Part shown: positions 8,548-15,965 of the stretch, in pieces
Layout: every line of letters begins with the position of its first letter
Numbering within the stretch: the first letter of the stretch is position 1
Source of the DNA: Acidobacteriota bacterium
Lineage (GTDB): Bacteria; Acidobacteriota; Vicinamibacteria; Vicinamibacterales; UBA2999
Assembly (NCBI GenBank): GCA_016192845.1
Contig: JACPTI010000118.1
Coordinates: 17,374-81,373 of the forward strand
DNA length: 64,000 nt
Reading direction: 5' to 3'
Made by a program: the position numbers and the translations under genes
Notes under the pieces: generated by a model
The model's database searches: none
What the model was told of the DNA's origin: nothing
Seen by the model: only the letters and a program-made list of their open reading frames with translations

Positions 8548-9058
8548 AACCGTTCCGATGTTCGCGGTCGCCGCGCTCTGGTGGACCGTCGCGCTTGGAG
8601 GACAGGAGCTTCCACCGGGTCCGGGCGCCGACCCCGCCCGCTCCCGATGCCTCGGCTGTCACGGCCCGGGGCTCATTACCGGACAGCGGCTGTCGCGCGA
8701 CGGCTGGTCGCGCGAGCTCGACAAGATGGCGGGATGGGGTGCGTCCATCGACGCCGCGGACCGGCCTGTGCTCCTCGAGTACCTCACGTCGAACTTCGGC
8801 CCCGAGTCACCCCCGGGGGATGCGCGCGCCGACGCGGGCGCCGCGCTCGTTCAGGCGCGGTGTCTCGTCTGCCACGACCTCCGGCTGATCGAGCAGCAAC
8901 GGCTCGATCCCGACGGCTGGCGACGTGAGCTGGACAAGATGATCGGCTGGGGCGCTGCGGTGACGCCTGAAGAGAAGGAGACGCTGGTCGTCCACCTGGC
9001 GCGGCGCTACGGCGTGCGCCGCCCGGCCGTTCGTGCTACTTTACCGGCCCTCCCGTGA
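8534..9058 (+). CDS. Diheme c-type cytochrome, partner of the sulfite oxidase-like enzyme
   Basis: 174 aa overlapping the end of the molybdenum enzyme gene by 14 bp. After a signal peptide there are two similar halves, each with one heme motif: CLGCH (Cys39) and CLVCH (about residue 113). Each is followed by the same RELDKMxGWGA element about 25 residues later, so the protein is a tandem duplication of a small heme domain. It is the likely electron acceptor of the upstream enzyme. ATG 8534 gives the best leader; the frame is open further upstream only because it crosses the previous gene. Confidence 0.85.
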   Translation: MSVRRTVPMFAVAALWWTVALGGQELPPGPGADPARSRCLGCHGPGLITGQRLSRDGWSRELDKMAGWGASIDAADRPVLLEYLTSNFGPESPPGDARADAGAALVQARCLVCHDLRLIEQQRLDPDGWRRELDKMIGWGAAVTPEEKETLVVHLARRYGVRRPAVRATLPALP

Positions 9059-9092
9059 GCGATCACTCACATGTAGGGCGCGTAACAACGTA

Positions 9093-9117
9093 GGGCGGGT
9101 AGGGCGGGTAGGGTGGG
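9093..9117 (+). repeat. Tandem GTAGGGCGGG repeat, G-quadruplex-capable
   Basis: Three near-identical decamers place six GGG tracts in 25 bases with loops of one or two bases. Such a run can form a G-quadruplex on the + strand. It sits 35 bp after the cytochrome stop and 65 bp before the next start, so it may act on transcript ends or simply be a slipped repeat. Confidence 0.6.
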
Positions 9118-9181
9118 TCAGATCGTCGCGCTGCCGGCCGTCCCACTCGCCCCGACTTGCCCGCTCCAAGAGAGGTGCACC

Positions 9182-9310
9182 GTGCGAAAGGCTACTTGCA
9201 TAGCGTTCGGGCTCGTCGCGGCGGCCGCGTGGGGCGGCGGCGTCGCGGGGCAGCAGGACATGGTCAAGACGCACATCGGCCACGTGACCACCGGTTTCTA
9301 CGCGAATTGA
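9182..9310 (+). pseudogene. Truncated secreted protein (signal peptide plus short motif)
   Basis: GTG 9182 has a good ribosome site (AGAGAGG-like) and opens a 42-residue frame: a signal peptide ending in GVAGQQ, then DMVKTHIGHVTTGF and a stop. The HIGHVTTGF piece looks to me like the start of a longer His-rich secreted protein family of about 200 aa, from memory and not from a search. Here the frame ends at once and an antitoxin gene begins 33 bp later. It is read as the 5' stub of a deleted gene, although a tiny exported peptide cannot be excluded. Confidence 0.5.
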
Positions 9311-9326
9311 TCCCTCGCCCGCCTCC

Positions 9327-9341
9327 TGACCATAGTGGTCA
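9327..9341. promoter_or_regulatory. Palindromic operator before the Phd antitoxin
   Basis: A perfect inverted repeat TGACCA-TAG-TGGTCA ends one base before the ATG of the antitoxin gene. Phd/YefM antitoxins repress their own operons by binding such short palindromes, so autoregulation is likely. Confidence 0.55.
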
Positions 9342-9342
9342 C

Positions 9343-9627
9343 ATGCGCAGTACGGCGAATGTGGCCCAGATGAAGGCGCGGCTGAGCGAGTACCTGCGTC
9401 AGGTGAAAAGCGGCGGCGAGGTCGTCATCACCGAGCGGGGTATTCCTGTGGCGCGCCTCGTCCCGCTCGACTCCGACGAGCGACGAGCGACGCGCGAAGA
9501 GCGGCTCATCCGCGCCGGCATCCTGCGGCCCTCTCAGCGGCCACGCAAGAAGCTTGGGCGGCCCGGCCACGGCGGCGGCAGGGCCGTCCTCGAAGCGCTG
9601 CTCGCTGAGCGTGACGAAGGGTACTGA
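9343..9627 (+). CDS. Phd/YefM-family antitoxin
   Basis: 94 aa starting MRSTANVAQMKARLSEYLRQ and continuing SGGEVVITERGIPVARLVPL, the standard Phd fold of DNA-binding N-terminus and beta hairpin. The C-terminal half is basic and flexible, as expected for the toxin-binding segment. It overlaps the next gene by the TGATG junction at 9625-9629, so the toxin would be translationally coupled. The palindrome at 9327-9341 is its likely operator. The partner toxin is badly damaged, so the antitoxin may be an orphan. Confidence 0.85.
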   Translation: MRSTANVAQMKARLSEYLRQVKSGGEVVITERGIPVARLVPLDSDERRATREERLIRAGILRPSQRPRKKLGRPGHGGGRAVLEALLAERDEGY

Positions 9628-9773
9628 TGTTCTGGGATAGCGCTGCGCTCACGCTCGCGGCGGCGCTGGTCTGGTGCGAGGAGCAGCCGGCCAGCGAGAC
9701 GTTCGTGTGCCTCGACCGCCGATTACGGGAGGCCGCTCGGCGTGAAGGATTTGTGCTGTTCTCGGCCGACTGA
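9627..9773 (+). pseudogene. vapC: VapC/PIN toxin with most of the domain deleted
   Basis: Only 48 codons remain. The start MFWDSAAL is the first strand of a PIN toxin with its first catalytic Asp. It is joined directly to TLAAALVWCEEQPASETFVCLD and the end of the protein. A normal VapC is about 130-150 aa, so roughly 90 residues with the other acidic ligands are gone. The join falls at GCGCTC, which codes for Ala-Leu in both flanking parts, so deletion between short repeats is plausible. The start overlaps the antitoxin stop, the normal arrangement. No toxic activity is expected. Confidence 0.75.
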
Positions 9774-9774
9774 C

Positions 9775-10812
9775 TCAGAGAGTCCAGTTGACCGCGCCGC
9801 GCCCGATGAGGGTCCCCTCTCGCAGGGCGCGATGAACTTGCTCGATCCCGGTGGGCGGCACGACCCGTGAGACGACGGGGTGGATCCGGCCGGCCGCGAC
9901 CAGCTCCGCCGATTCCCGCAGCTCCGCTTTCGACGCGTATCGCGATCCGTACAGTGTGATTTCCCGCAGCACGAGGTCGCGAGGAGTCACCGGCAGGCCG
10001 ACGTCGCGGAACGTCGTCAGCACGACGAGCCGGCCCCCGAGCGCCAGCGCGTCGAGCGCCCACGCGAGGCTCGCCCGCGACCCGACCAGATCGACCACGA
10101 CCGTCGGTCGCTCATCGTCGAATGCGGGGGAGAGGTCGATCTCGTCGAAGCTGCGCGAGAGAATCGGGACGGCGCCCATGCGGCGAATCGTCTCGAGTTT
10201 GCCTTCGCCGGCTTCGAGCCCCGCGACGCGGGCGCCAAAAAGCGCCGCCATCTCGACCATGTGGATACCGATGCCACCCCCTGCGCCGATCACCGCGACG
10301 CGGTCGCCCGGCTGGACGCGTGCCCGCGTCCTGCAGACGTGCAGCGGCGTGGCAATCGCGTCCGGAATGGCGGTAGCCTGCGCGGCGGGAATCGAGTCGG
10401 GCAGCGGCACCACGTTGGCCGCAGGCAGCACCGTGACCGGCGCGTACCCGCCGTCGCGATGGACGCCGACCCATCCGGCGAGGTTGCGGCATAAGGAATC
10501 GCCTCCCGACCGGCACGCCTCGCAGCGCCCGCAGACCAGGTAGAAGTACGCCATCACCCGCTGCCCGATCGCGGGCGCGGTCACGCTCTCGCCGACCGCC
10601 TCCACGCGCCCGACAATCTCGTGCCCGGGGACGCGCGGCAGGCGGGCGGCCTCGTTGGCCAGATCGCCGCGGATGCAGTTAAGGACCGTGAGCCCGATTC
10701 CGCACGCCTCCACGCGCACCAGCACCTCGGCCGGCTGCGGCGCGGCGACGTCGAACGACTCCCACCGCAGCGGGCCGCCCCACTCGTGAATGCGGTAGCC
10801 GGCAACCTTCAT
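9775..10812 (-). CDS. Zinc-type medium-chain alcohol dehydrogenase
   Basis: 345 aa MDR protein. The catalytic zinc region shows VEACGIG and PGHEIVGRVEAVG. The structural-zinc lobe carries CGRCEACRSGGDSLC. The nucleotide fold has GAGGGIGIHMVEMA, and the C-terminus is complete. Residue order is that of NAD(P)-dependent alcohol dehydrogenases acting on an unknown alcohol or aldehyde. The stop lies 2 bp from the stop of the truncated toxin, so the two are convergent. The start sits beside a 12-bp palindrome at 10821-10852. Confidence 0.87.
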   Translation of the reverse strand: MKVAGYRIHEWGGPLRWESFDVAAPQPAEVLVRVEACGIGLTVLNCIRGDLANEAARLPRVPGHEIVGRVEAVGESVTAPAIGQRVMAYFYLVCGRCEACRSGGDSLCRNLAGWVGVHRDGGYAPVTVLPAANVVPLPDSIPAAQATAIPDAIATPLHVCRTRARVQPGDRVAVIGAGGGIGIHMVEMAALFGARVAGLEAGEGKLETIRRMGAVPILSRSFDEIDLSPAFDDERPTVVVDLVGSRASLAWALDALALGGRLVVLTTFRDVGLPVTPRDLVLREITLYGSRYASKAELRESAELVAAGRIHPVVSRVVPPTGIEQVHRALREGTLIGRGAVNWTL

Positions 10813-10820
10813 TGCAGCAG

Positions 10821-10852
10821 TGTAGGGGCCGACCTTAAGCTCGGCCCCTACA
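10821..10852. repeat. Perfect 12-bp palindrome, REP-like
   Basis: TGTAGGGGCCGA and its exact complement TCGGCCCCTACA flank an 8-base loop. It lies between the dehydrogenase start and the end of the amidohydrolase remnant and overlaps the latter's final codons. It can form a strong hairpin; whether it terminates transcription or is a mobile repeat is unknown. Confidence 0.7.
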
Positions 10853-11124
10853 TTCGTTAAGCCCGAAGAGCGCCGTCGCGTTGCCCGACGTGACGGCGAC
10901 GCGCGTCACGGGCGCCAGCGCGAACGCGCTCGCCGGGAGGTGCTCGCGGAAGCGCGCGTCGGCCATATCGAACGGCAGGTCGGTTCCGAGCATCACCCGG
11001 TCGCCGCCCACGAGATCGATCAGGAACTCGAGCGGCTTGCCGGCGTGCGTGATCGTGTTCGTCCGCTGCGCGCCTCGGCAACCAGTTCGGGCGGAATGAA
11101 ATGTGTGTGGATGTCGATCGTCAC
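10835..11124 (-). pseudogene. ACMSD-like amidohydrolase, interior deleted and frame shifted
   Basis: From GTG 11124 the sequence reads TIDIHTHFIPPELVAEARS, the start of an amidohydrolase with its HxH metal motif, and this frame soon stops. Another frame then reads NTITHAGKPLEFLIDLVGG, DRVMLGTDLPFDMAD and VTSGNATALFGLNE, the normal C-terminus of the ACMSD/6-methylsalicylate decarboxylase branch (about 330 aa when complete). Some 230 residues are missing and the two parts are out of frame, so no enzyme can be made. The family assignment rests on the HTH and GTDxPFDM motifs. Confidence 0.75.
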
Positions 11125-11164
11125 GCGGCACCTCTTCCAATCATATCCGTCTATACTCGCGTCT

Positions 11165-11734
11165 ATGCCGCGACTTGGAATCGTGATTGCCAGCGTCCGC
11201 GAGGGGCGCATCGGGTTGCCCGTTGCCCAGTGGTTCATCGAACGCGCGCGCCGGCACGGCCGCTTCGACGTGGAGGTCGTCGATCTCAAGGAGATCGACC
11301 TGCCGCTGTTCGCCGAACGCCATCATCCTCGCCTGCAGAAGTACGAGAGCGAGACGCAGAAAGCCTGGAGCACGCTCGTCTCCGGGCTCGACGCGTTCGT
11401 GTTCGTGACCCCGGAGTACAACTACGGCCTGTCGCCGGCGCTGCTCAACGCGCTCGACTATCTGTTCGTGGAGTGGCACTACAAGCCGGCGGCCTTCGTC
11501 AGCTACGGCGGCATCTCCGGCGGGATCCGCGGCGTGCAGATGGCCAAGCAGACGCTGACGACACTCAAGATGGTCCCGATTGTCGAAGCCGTGGCGATTC
11601 CGTTCGTCGCGCAGGCCGTCGACCGCGAGGCGGGCGTCTTCAAGCCGACGGAGCAGCACGAGCAGTCCGCCACGGCGCTGCTCGACGAGCTGCTGCGCTG
11701 GACGGAGGCGCTGGCGGTGCTGCGCCAGAAGTAA
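11165..11734 (+). CDS. NADPH-dependent FMN reductase family protein
   Basis: 189-aa flavodoxin-fold protein. The phosphate-binding loop is IVIASVREGRIGLPVAQWF, followed by VDLKEIDLPLF and the TPEYNYGLSPALLNALDYL motif with the FMN-contacting PEYN. It continues with FVSYGGISGG. It is full length for the NADPH-dependent FMN/quinone reductase family (ArsH/ChrR/WrbA relatives). It lies 40 bp from the divergent amidohydrolase remnant and appears to be monocistronic. Quinone or chromate reduction is possible but not shown. Confidence 0.87.
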   Translation: MPRLGIVIASVREGRIGLPVAQWFIERARRHGRFDVEVVDLKEIDLPLFAERHHPRLQKYESETQKAWSTLVSGLDAFVFVTPEYNYGLSPALLNALDYLFVEWHYKPAAFVSYGGISGGIRGVQMAKQTLTTLKMVPIVEAVAIPFVAQAVDREAGVFKPTEQHEQSATALLDELLRWTEALAVLRQK

Positions 11735-11744
11735 TTACTGCACT

Positions 11745-11792
11745 CCCACCGGACCACGGAGCCACCGAGGCACGGAGGCGCAGTACCCGCCC
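11745..11792. repeat. Degenerate CCACGGAG-type intergenic repeat
   Basis: Between two convergent genes the words CACCGGACCACGGAGCC and ACCGAGGCACGGAGGC repeat in a degenerate way. The same CCACNGAGGCAC vocabulary recurs at 42671-42722 and 58987-59050, there as long hairpins, suggesting one repeat family. Confidence 0.4.
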
Positions 11793-11808
11793 TTGAGGAA
11801 TCGCGGCC

Positions 11809-13428
11809 TTAGAATGCCTGGTCCGGGCCGGGAGCGCCGAACTCGAGCCGCCGGTGCTCGCGCACTTTTGGAGTGGCTTTCGGCGCACGTTTGAACGTGA
11901 CGCTCGTCTGAACCGGTGGGCGATCGATGATGTTGCCGGTAAGAAGATCTTCCACTGTTAGCAGCTGCAGCCTGGCATGTGTGCCCCACGGCGATGCATA
12001 GAACCCGGCGCTGGCCGCTTCCTTTCGCATCGCCGCAGTCGGCTCGTCAAGAGCAATGAGCACGCCTATCTCGGCATGCCCGCGCTCCACTACCTCGCGC
12101 AGATCGCGTACGTGCGAGACGCCCGCGTGTCCGGCTTTGACTGAGAGCACGATTTGACGAGTACGGCCGTTGCCGGCGTGGAAGTAGATGCGCCCGTCGA
12201 TGCCCTTGTCCCCACCTTTCTTTGGCTCAACTGGACGGGCGCCAACCAGTCCAAGAGCCCACCATTGAAACTGGTACGGATCGTCAGCGGCGAGCCTCGC
12301 TGCGTCGGGCAGCGATGCAGGTTCGCCGATCACCTCGTAGTCAACGGTTCCGCCGAACGTGTCGGTAAGTCGGCTGCGAATCAGTGTGATGGCGAGATTG
12401 GTGATGTCGATCCCGATCCACCGGCGATTCAGCTTCTGGGCGGCAATGATCGTCGTGCCGCATCCGCAGAACGGATCGAGGACCAGGTCGCCTTCCCGGC
12501 TGCTCGCCTCGATAATGCGCTCCAATAATGCTTCCGGCTTCTGCGTGGGGTAGTCGAGACGTTCGGCAGCGGCGGCGTTGAGCGGTTCGATATCCGTCCA
12601 GATGTCACGCACCGCGACTCCCGGCAAATCTCGAACGTACGTCTTCAAGCGCGGTTGACCCCGGCGCGAAAAGATGATTCGCCCTTCGCGCATCAGAAGA
12701 TCAACACCGTCCTGATTGAAAGCCCAGTGTCGCCCCGCCGGCGGCTCGATCAGGCGATCGCCGAACATTCGGGGAGGCCCTTGGCCCGCGCCGGTCGGAT
12801 CTGAGACCCTGAAGACGCCGCCCTCATCACGCATGAGGTCATGACCTCTGGCAGTCTGCTCGTCCTGACGGATCACGGGCGCATTCCAAATGGCGTCGTC
12901 GCTCTTCGAAAAAAAGAGAAGAACGTCGTGAACACGGCCGAACTGACGTCCTGCCTTCCGTCCCGTCGTGCGTTCCCACACTATTTCATTCCTGAAATGG
13001 CGAGGTCCAAAGACGGCGTCCATGAGCATCTTCAGATAGTGGCTGGCCGTCGGATCGCAATGGAGATAGATGCTCCCGGTCGCCTTGAGCACCCGGCGCA
13101 GTTCGACGAGGCGCAGCGCCATCATCGAGAGATAGGCCAGCATGTCGCTGTCGCCCAGAAACGTGCGGAATGCCTGCAGCGCCTGAGACACTCGACCACC
13201 GCGTTCAACCACTTCCTCGTACGCGCGGGCGGCGCCTTGGTCCCACTCCCAGGTGTCCTCGAATGCCTTGATCTGCGAGGCGGCCTTCGTTCCGTCGTGC
13301 TCGGCGAAGAGAACGTTGTAATTCGCGTTCGAGTTGAATGGCGGGTCGAGATAAACGAGGTCGACGGACTCGTCGCCGACGTGACGTCTCAAAACATCGA
13401 GGTTGTCGCCGTAATGGAGTTGGTTCAT
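11809..13428 (-). CDS. DNA methyltransferase fused to a nuclease-like C-terminal domain
   Basis: 539 aa. The target-base motif DPPF (residues 28-31) precedes the SAM-binding motif DPFCGCGTT (318-326), the beta-class order of N4-cytosine/N6-adenine methyltransferases. YPTQKPEALLERII lies between them. After residue ~385 a second domain begins: QWWALGLVGARPVEPKKGGDKGIDGRIYF and then QIVLSVKAG. Asp411 and the SVK Lys431 match the layout of Mrr/PD-(D/E)XK nucleases, with the usual acidic or Gln residue replaced by Ser. No separate restriction gene is nearby. The start MNQLHYGDN (13428) is chosen over a further upstream ATG that overlaps the CoA-transferase gene. Base composition looks less GC-rich than its neighbours, hinting at transfer. 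Confidence 0.85.
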   Translation of the reverse strand: MNQLHYGDNLDVLRRHVGDESVDLVYLDPPFNSNANYNVLFAEHDGTKAASQIKAFEDTWEWDQGAARAYEEVVERGGRVSQALQAFRTFLGDSDMLAYLSMMALRLVELRRVLKATGSIYLHCDPTASHYLKMLMDAVFGPRHFRNEIVWERTTGRKAGRQFGRVHDVLLFFSKSDDAIWNAPVIRQDEQTARGHDLMRDEGGVFRVSDPTGAGQGPPRMFGDRLIEPPAGRHWAFNQDGVDLLMREGRIIFSRRGQPRLKTYVRDLPGVAVRDIWTDIEPLNAAAAERLDYPTQKPEALLERIIEASSREGDLVLDPFCGCGTTIIAAQKLNRRWIGIDITNLAITLIRSRLTDTFGGTVDYEVIGEPASLPDAARLAADDPYQFQWWALGLVGARPVEPKKGGDKGIDGRIYFHAGNGRTRQIVLSVKAGHAGVSHVRDLREVVERGHAEIGVLIALDEPTAAMRKEAASAGFYASPWGTHARLQLLTVEDLLTGNIIDRPPVQTSVTFKRAPKATPKVREHRRLEFGAPGPDQAF

Positions 13429-13465
13429 GAAATCGCCGCGATTGTACCGTAGGTCAGCATCCCCA

Positions 13466-14659
13466 TCACACGACACCACGCTGGCGGAGGCCGCAAACTT
13501 CATCCGCGCTGAACCCTAGCTCGTTAATCAGAATCGCGTCGGTGTGCTCCCCGAGCGCCGGCGACGGGCGGTCGGGGCGCGCGGTCGCGCCCGACAGCTT
13601 GACCGGGCTGCCGACGAGCCGCAGCGGGCCCGCGTTCGGATGGAGGACCGGGGCAATCATCTCGCGCGCGGCCAGTTGCGGATCGGCGAGCATCTCGCCA
13701 ATCGTCCGGACCGCGCCGCAGGGGACCCCTGCGGCGCGCAGCACGCGGGTCCACTCGTCGCGGTCACGCGTTCTGAGCAGCGGCGCGAGCATCGGCAGCA
13801 GCTCGTCGCGGTGCGCCACTCGCTGTGGATTGGTCCCGAAGCGTGCGTCCGAGGCGAGCGCCGGGATGCCTGCAACCTCGCAGAAGCGGCGGAACTGATC
13901 GTCGTTGCCGACGGCCAGCATGACCAGCCCGTCGCGGACGTCGAACGTGCCGTAAGGGACGATGCTCTCGTGCGCGTTGCCCATCCGCGGCGGGTTCTTG
14001 CCGGTCGCGAGGTAGCCGGCGGCCTGATAGGTGAGGAGCGCCGCCACCGCGTCGTGCATGGCGATGTCGACGTACTGTCCGCGCCCGGTCACGCCGCGCG
14101 AGAGGAGCGCGAGCAGGATGCCCTGCACCGCGAAAAGACCCGAAACGAGGTCGACGATGGGCAGGCCGAGCCGGAACGGCGGCCCGTCCGGATCGCCGGT
14201 AATGCTCATCAGGCCCCCCTCGGCCTGCGCGACCGCGTCGTACCCGGCGAGATGCTGGAGCGGGCCGGTGTGTCCGTACCCGGAAATCGAGGCATAGATC
14301 AGGCGCCGATGGCGCGCTGCGAGAGACGCGTAGTCGAGGCCGAGCCGCTCGAGCGTCCCGGGCCGGAAGTTCTCGACGAGCACGTCGGCGCGGTGGAGCA
14401 GCGCGTCGAGAATGCGGCGCCCCTCCGTCTGCTTGAAGTCGAGCGTCAGGCTCTCCTTGTTGCGGTTCACGCTCAGGAAGTAGACGCTCTCCCCGTTGAC
14501 GAACGGCGGCCCCCACGCGCGCGTGTCGTCGCCGCGCTGCGGGTGCTCGATCTTGATGACGCGCGCGCCCATGTCGGCGAGCATGAGCGTGCAGTACGGC
14601 CCCGACATCACGCGCGTCAGGTCCAGTACGGTGATGCCCGGGAGCACGACGGCGGTCAC
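13466..14659 (-). CDS. CaiB/BaiF family CoA-transferase
   Basis: 397-aa type III CoA-transferase from GTG 14659. Family landmarks are all present: LDLTRVMSGPYCTLMLADMGARVIKIE at the start, the region VNRNKESLTLDFK, ENFRPGTLERLG, SGYGHTGP, the catalytic-Asp stretch YVDIAMHDAVAAL, and GVPCGAVRTI near the C-terminus. Length is normal. It moves CoA between carboxylic acids through a glutaryl- or aspartyl-CoA type intermediate; the substrate is unknown. It has no enzyme partner nearby and its promoter region is shared with the divergent chrB gene. Confidence 0.9.
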   Translation of the reverse strand: MTAVVLPGITVLDLTRVMSGPYCTLMLADMGARVIKIEHPQRGDDTRAWGPPFVNGESVYFLSVNRNKESLTLDFKQTEGRRILDALLHRADVLVENFRPGTLERLGLDYASLAARHRRLIYASISGYGHTGPLQHLAGYDAVAQAEGGLMSITGDPDGPPFRLGLPIVDLVSGLFAVQGILLALLSRGVTGRGQYVDIAMHDAVAALLTYQAAGYLATGKNPPRMGNAHESIVPYGTFDVRDGLVMLAVGNDDQFRRFCEVAGIPALASDARFGTNPQRVAHRDELLPMLAPLLRTRDRDEWTRVLRAAGVPCGAVRTIGEMLADPQLAAREMIAPVLHPNAGPLRLVGSPVKLSGATARPDRPSPALGEHTDAILINELGFSADEVCGLRQRGVV

Positions 14660-14703
14660 GGGGCCATCTTATGCCAGCCGGGTGGGGGCGCCGGCGTCGT
14701 CGA

Positions 14704-14747
14704 TTGACTGTCGTAACGATTGCCATATACTTGGCAACGACCGTTAC
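14704..14747 (+). promoter_or_regulatory. Promoter with overlapping inverted-repeat operator for chrB
   Basis: TTGACT (14704-14709) and TATACT (14726-14731) are 16 bp apart, a near-consensus sigma-70 promoter. An imperfect palindrome, GTAACG..TTGCCA on the left and TTGGCAA..CGTTAC on the right (14713-14747), surrounds the -10 box. A repressor bound there would block initiation. ChrB proteins are known to act as chromate-responsive repressors, so autoregulation is a reasonable inference. Confidence 0.6.
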
Positions 14748-14811
14748 AACATCAGTGCGTTCACAGCGGCCGATGGTGGCGGTTCCAACTGCAGGAGCGG
14801 ATGGCGCCGAT

Positions 14812-15933
14812 ATGCCCCGCCCGGGGGCAGGCGCTCGAAAGTGGCTGATCTTCGTGCATCAGCTGCCGTCGGAGCCCTCGAATCTACGTGTGCGCACGTG
14901 GCGGCGGCTACAGCAGCTCGGCGCGATCCCCGTCAAGCACGCTGTCTATGTCCTGCCGGATACGCCCGGCACTCGTGAAGACTTCGAATGGCTGAAGACC
15001 GAGATCCAGGACGCCGGTGGTGAGGCCGAGGTGTTTGCCGCCGACTGTGTGAACAACTGGTCCGAGGATGCGCTGGTGGAGGAGTTCAGACGCTCCCGCC
15101 AGGACGCATATCTGGCCCTGGGGAGAGCGGTGGAGCGCGTGCTCGCCCGGCAGGGCGCGCCGCGGCGGCGGTCCGGCACTCGGGCGCCGGCCGCCGGCCG
15201 GCTGCTCGACCTCTTCCGGCAGCGGCTTGCGGTGATCGAGCGCACAGACTTCTTCGGCGGCGCGGGCCGGGATCGCGTCGTGACCCTGCTCGCACAACTC
15301 GATGGCCACGTCTCGGAACGCCTTCACGCCGCAGCGACCGTTGCGGGCGCTGGCGCCGACGTGCACCGCTATCAGGGACGCCTGTGGGTCACCCGTCCTC
15401 GACCCGGCGTCGATCGCATGGCCTCGGCCTGGCTGATTCGCCGCTTTCTCGACGAGCGGGCCCGCTTCGGATTCGTGGTCGACCGGGATGCTGCGGGTCG
15501 AGACGCCATCCCGTTCGATATGTTTGGCGTGGAGTTCACGCATCGAGGCGACCAGTGCACCTTCGAAACGCTCTGCGGCGTGTTTGCGATTGACAACGCG
15601 GCAGTCAAGCGACTGGCGGAGATCGTACACGATCTCGATCTCAAGGACGGGCGCTTCGGGGCACCAGAGGTGCCTGCGGTGGCGACGGTGATCGAGGGCC
15701 TCCAGCTTGCGTATTCCGATGATCACGAGCTCCTCGATCAGGGCATGGTGCTGTTCGAGGCTCTGTACCTCGCCATCGCGCAGGCCGGGCGTCTCACCGG
15801 TCCGCGCACGATTGCACGCACGCCGAAGTCGACCCACCCCCCGGGACGATCCGCGACCACACGCAGCACCGTGCCGACCGCCAAGGGAGCCCGTCCGTCG
15901 CGTGCCGCACGCCGCTCATCGCGGGCACGGTAG
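14812..15933 (+). CDS. chrB: ChrB-like chromate resistance/regulatory protein
   Basis: 373 aa from ATG 14812 (ATG 14773 is an alternative). The N-terminal domain begins KWLIFVHQLPSEPSNLRVRTWRRLQQLGA and has the ChrB pattern with VKHAVYVLPDT. The C-terminal domain has WVTRPRPGVDRMASAWLIRRFLD and FDMFGVEFTHRGDQCTFETL, with the HDLDLKDGRFG region. The gene normally sits next to the chromate exporter chrA, but no chrA is visible in this window. The last ~38 residues are a Pro/Arg/Ser/Thr-rich tail not expected in the family, probably read-through into non-conserved DNA. Confidence 0.85.
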   Translation: MPRPGAGARKWLIFVHQLPSEPSNLRVRTWRRLQQLGAIPVKHAVYVLPDTPGTREDFEWLKTEIQDAGGEAEVFAADCVNNWSEDALVEEFRRSRQDAYLALGRAVERVLARQGAPRRRSGTRAPAAGRLLDLFRQRLAVIERTDFFGGAGRDRVVTLLAQLDGHVSERLHAAATVAGAGADVHRYQGRLWVTRPRPGVDRMASAWLIRRFLDERARFGFVVDRDAAGRDAIPFDMFGVEFTHRGDQCTFETLCGVFAIDNAAVKRLAEIVHDLDLKDGRFGAPEVPAVATVIEGLQLAYSDDHELLDQGMVLFEALYLAIAQAGRLTGPRTIARTPKSTHPPGRSATTRSTVPTAKGARPSRAARRSSRAR

Positions 15934-15965
15934 GAGACGTCAATGTCTGCAGCCACACGGTCACG

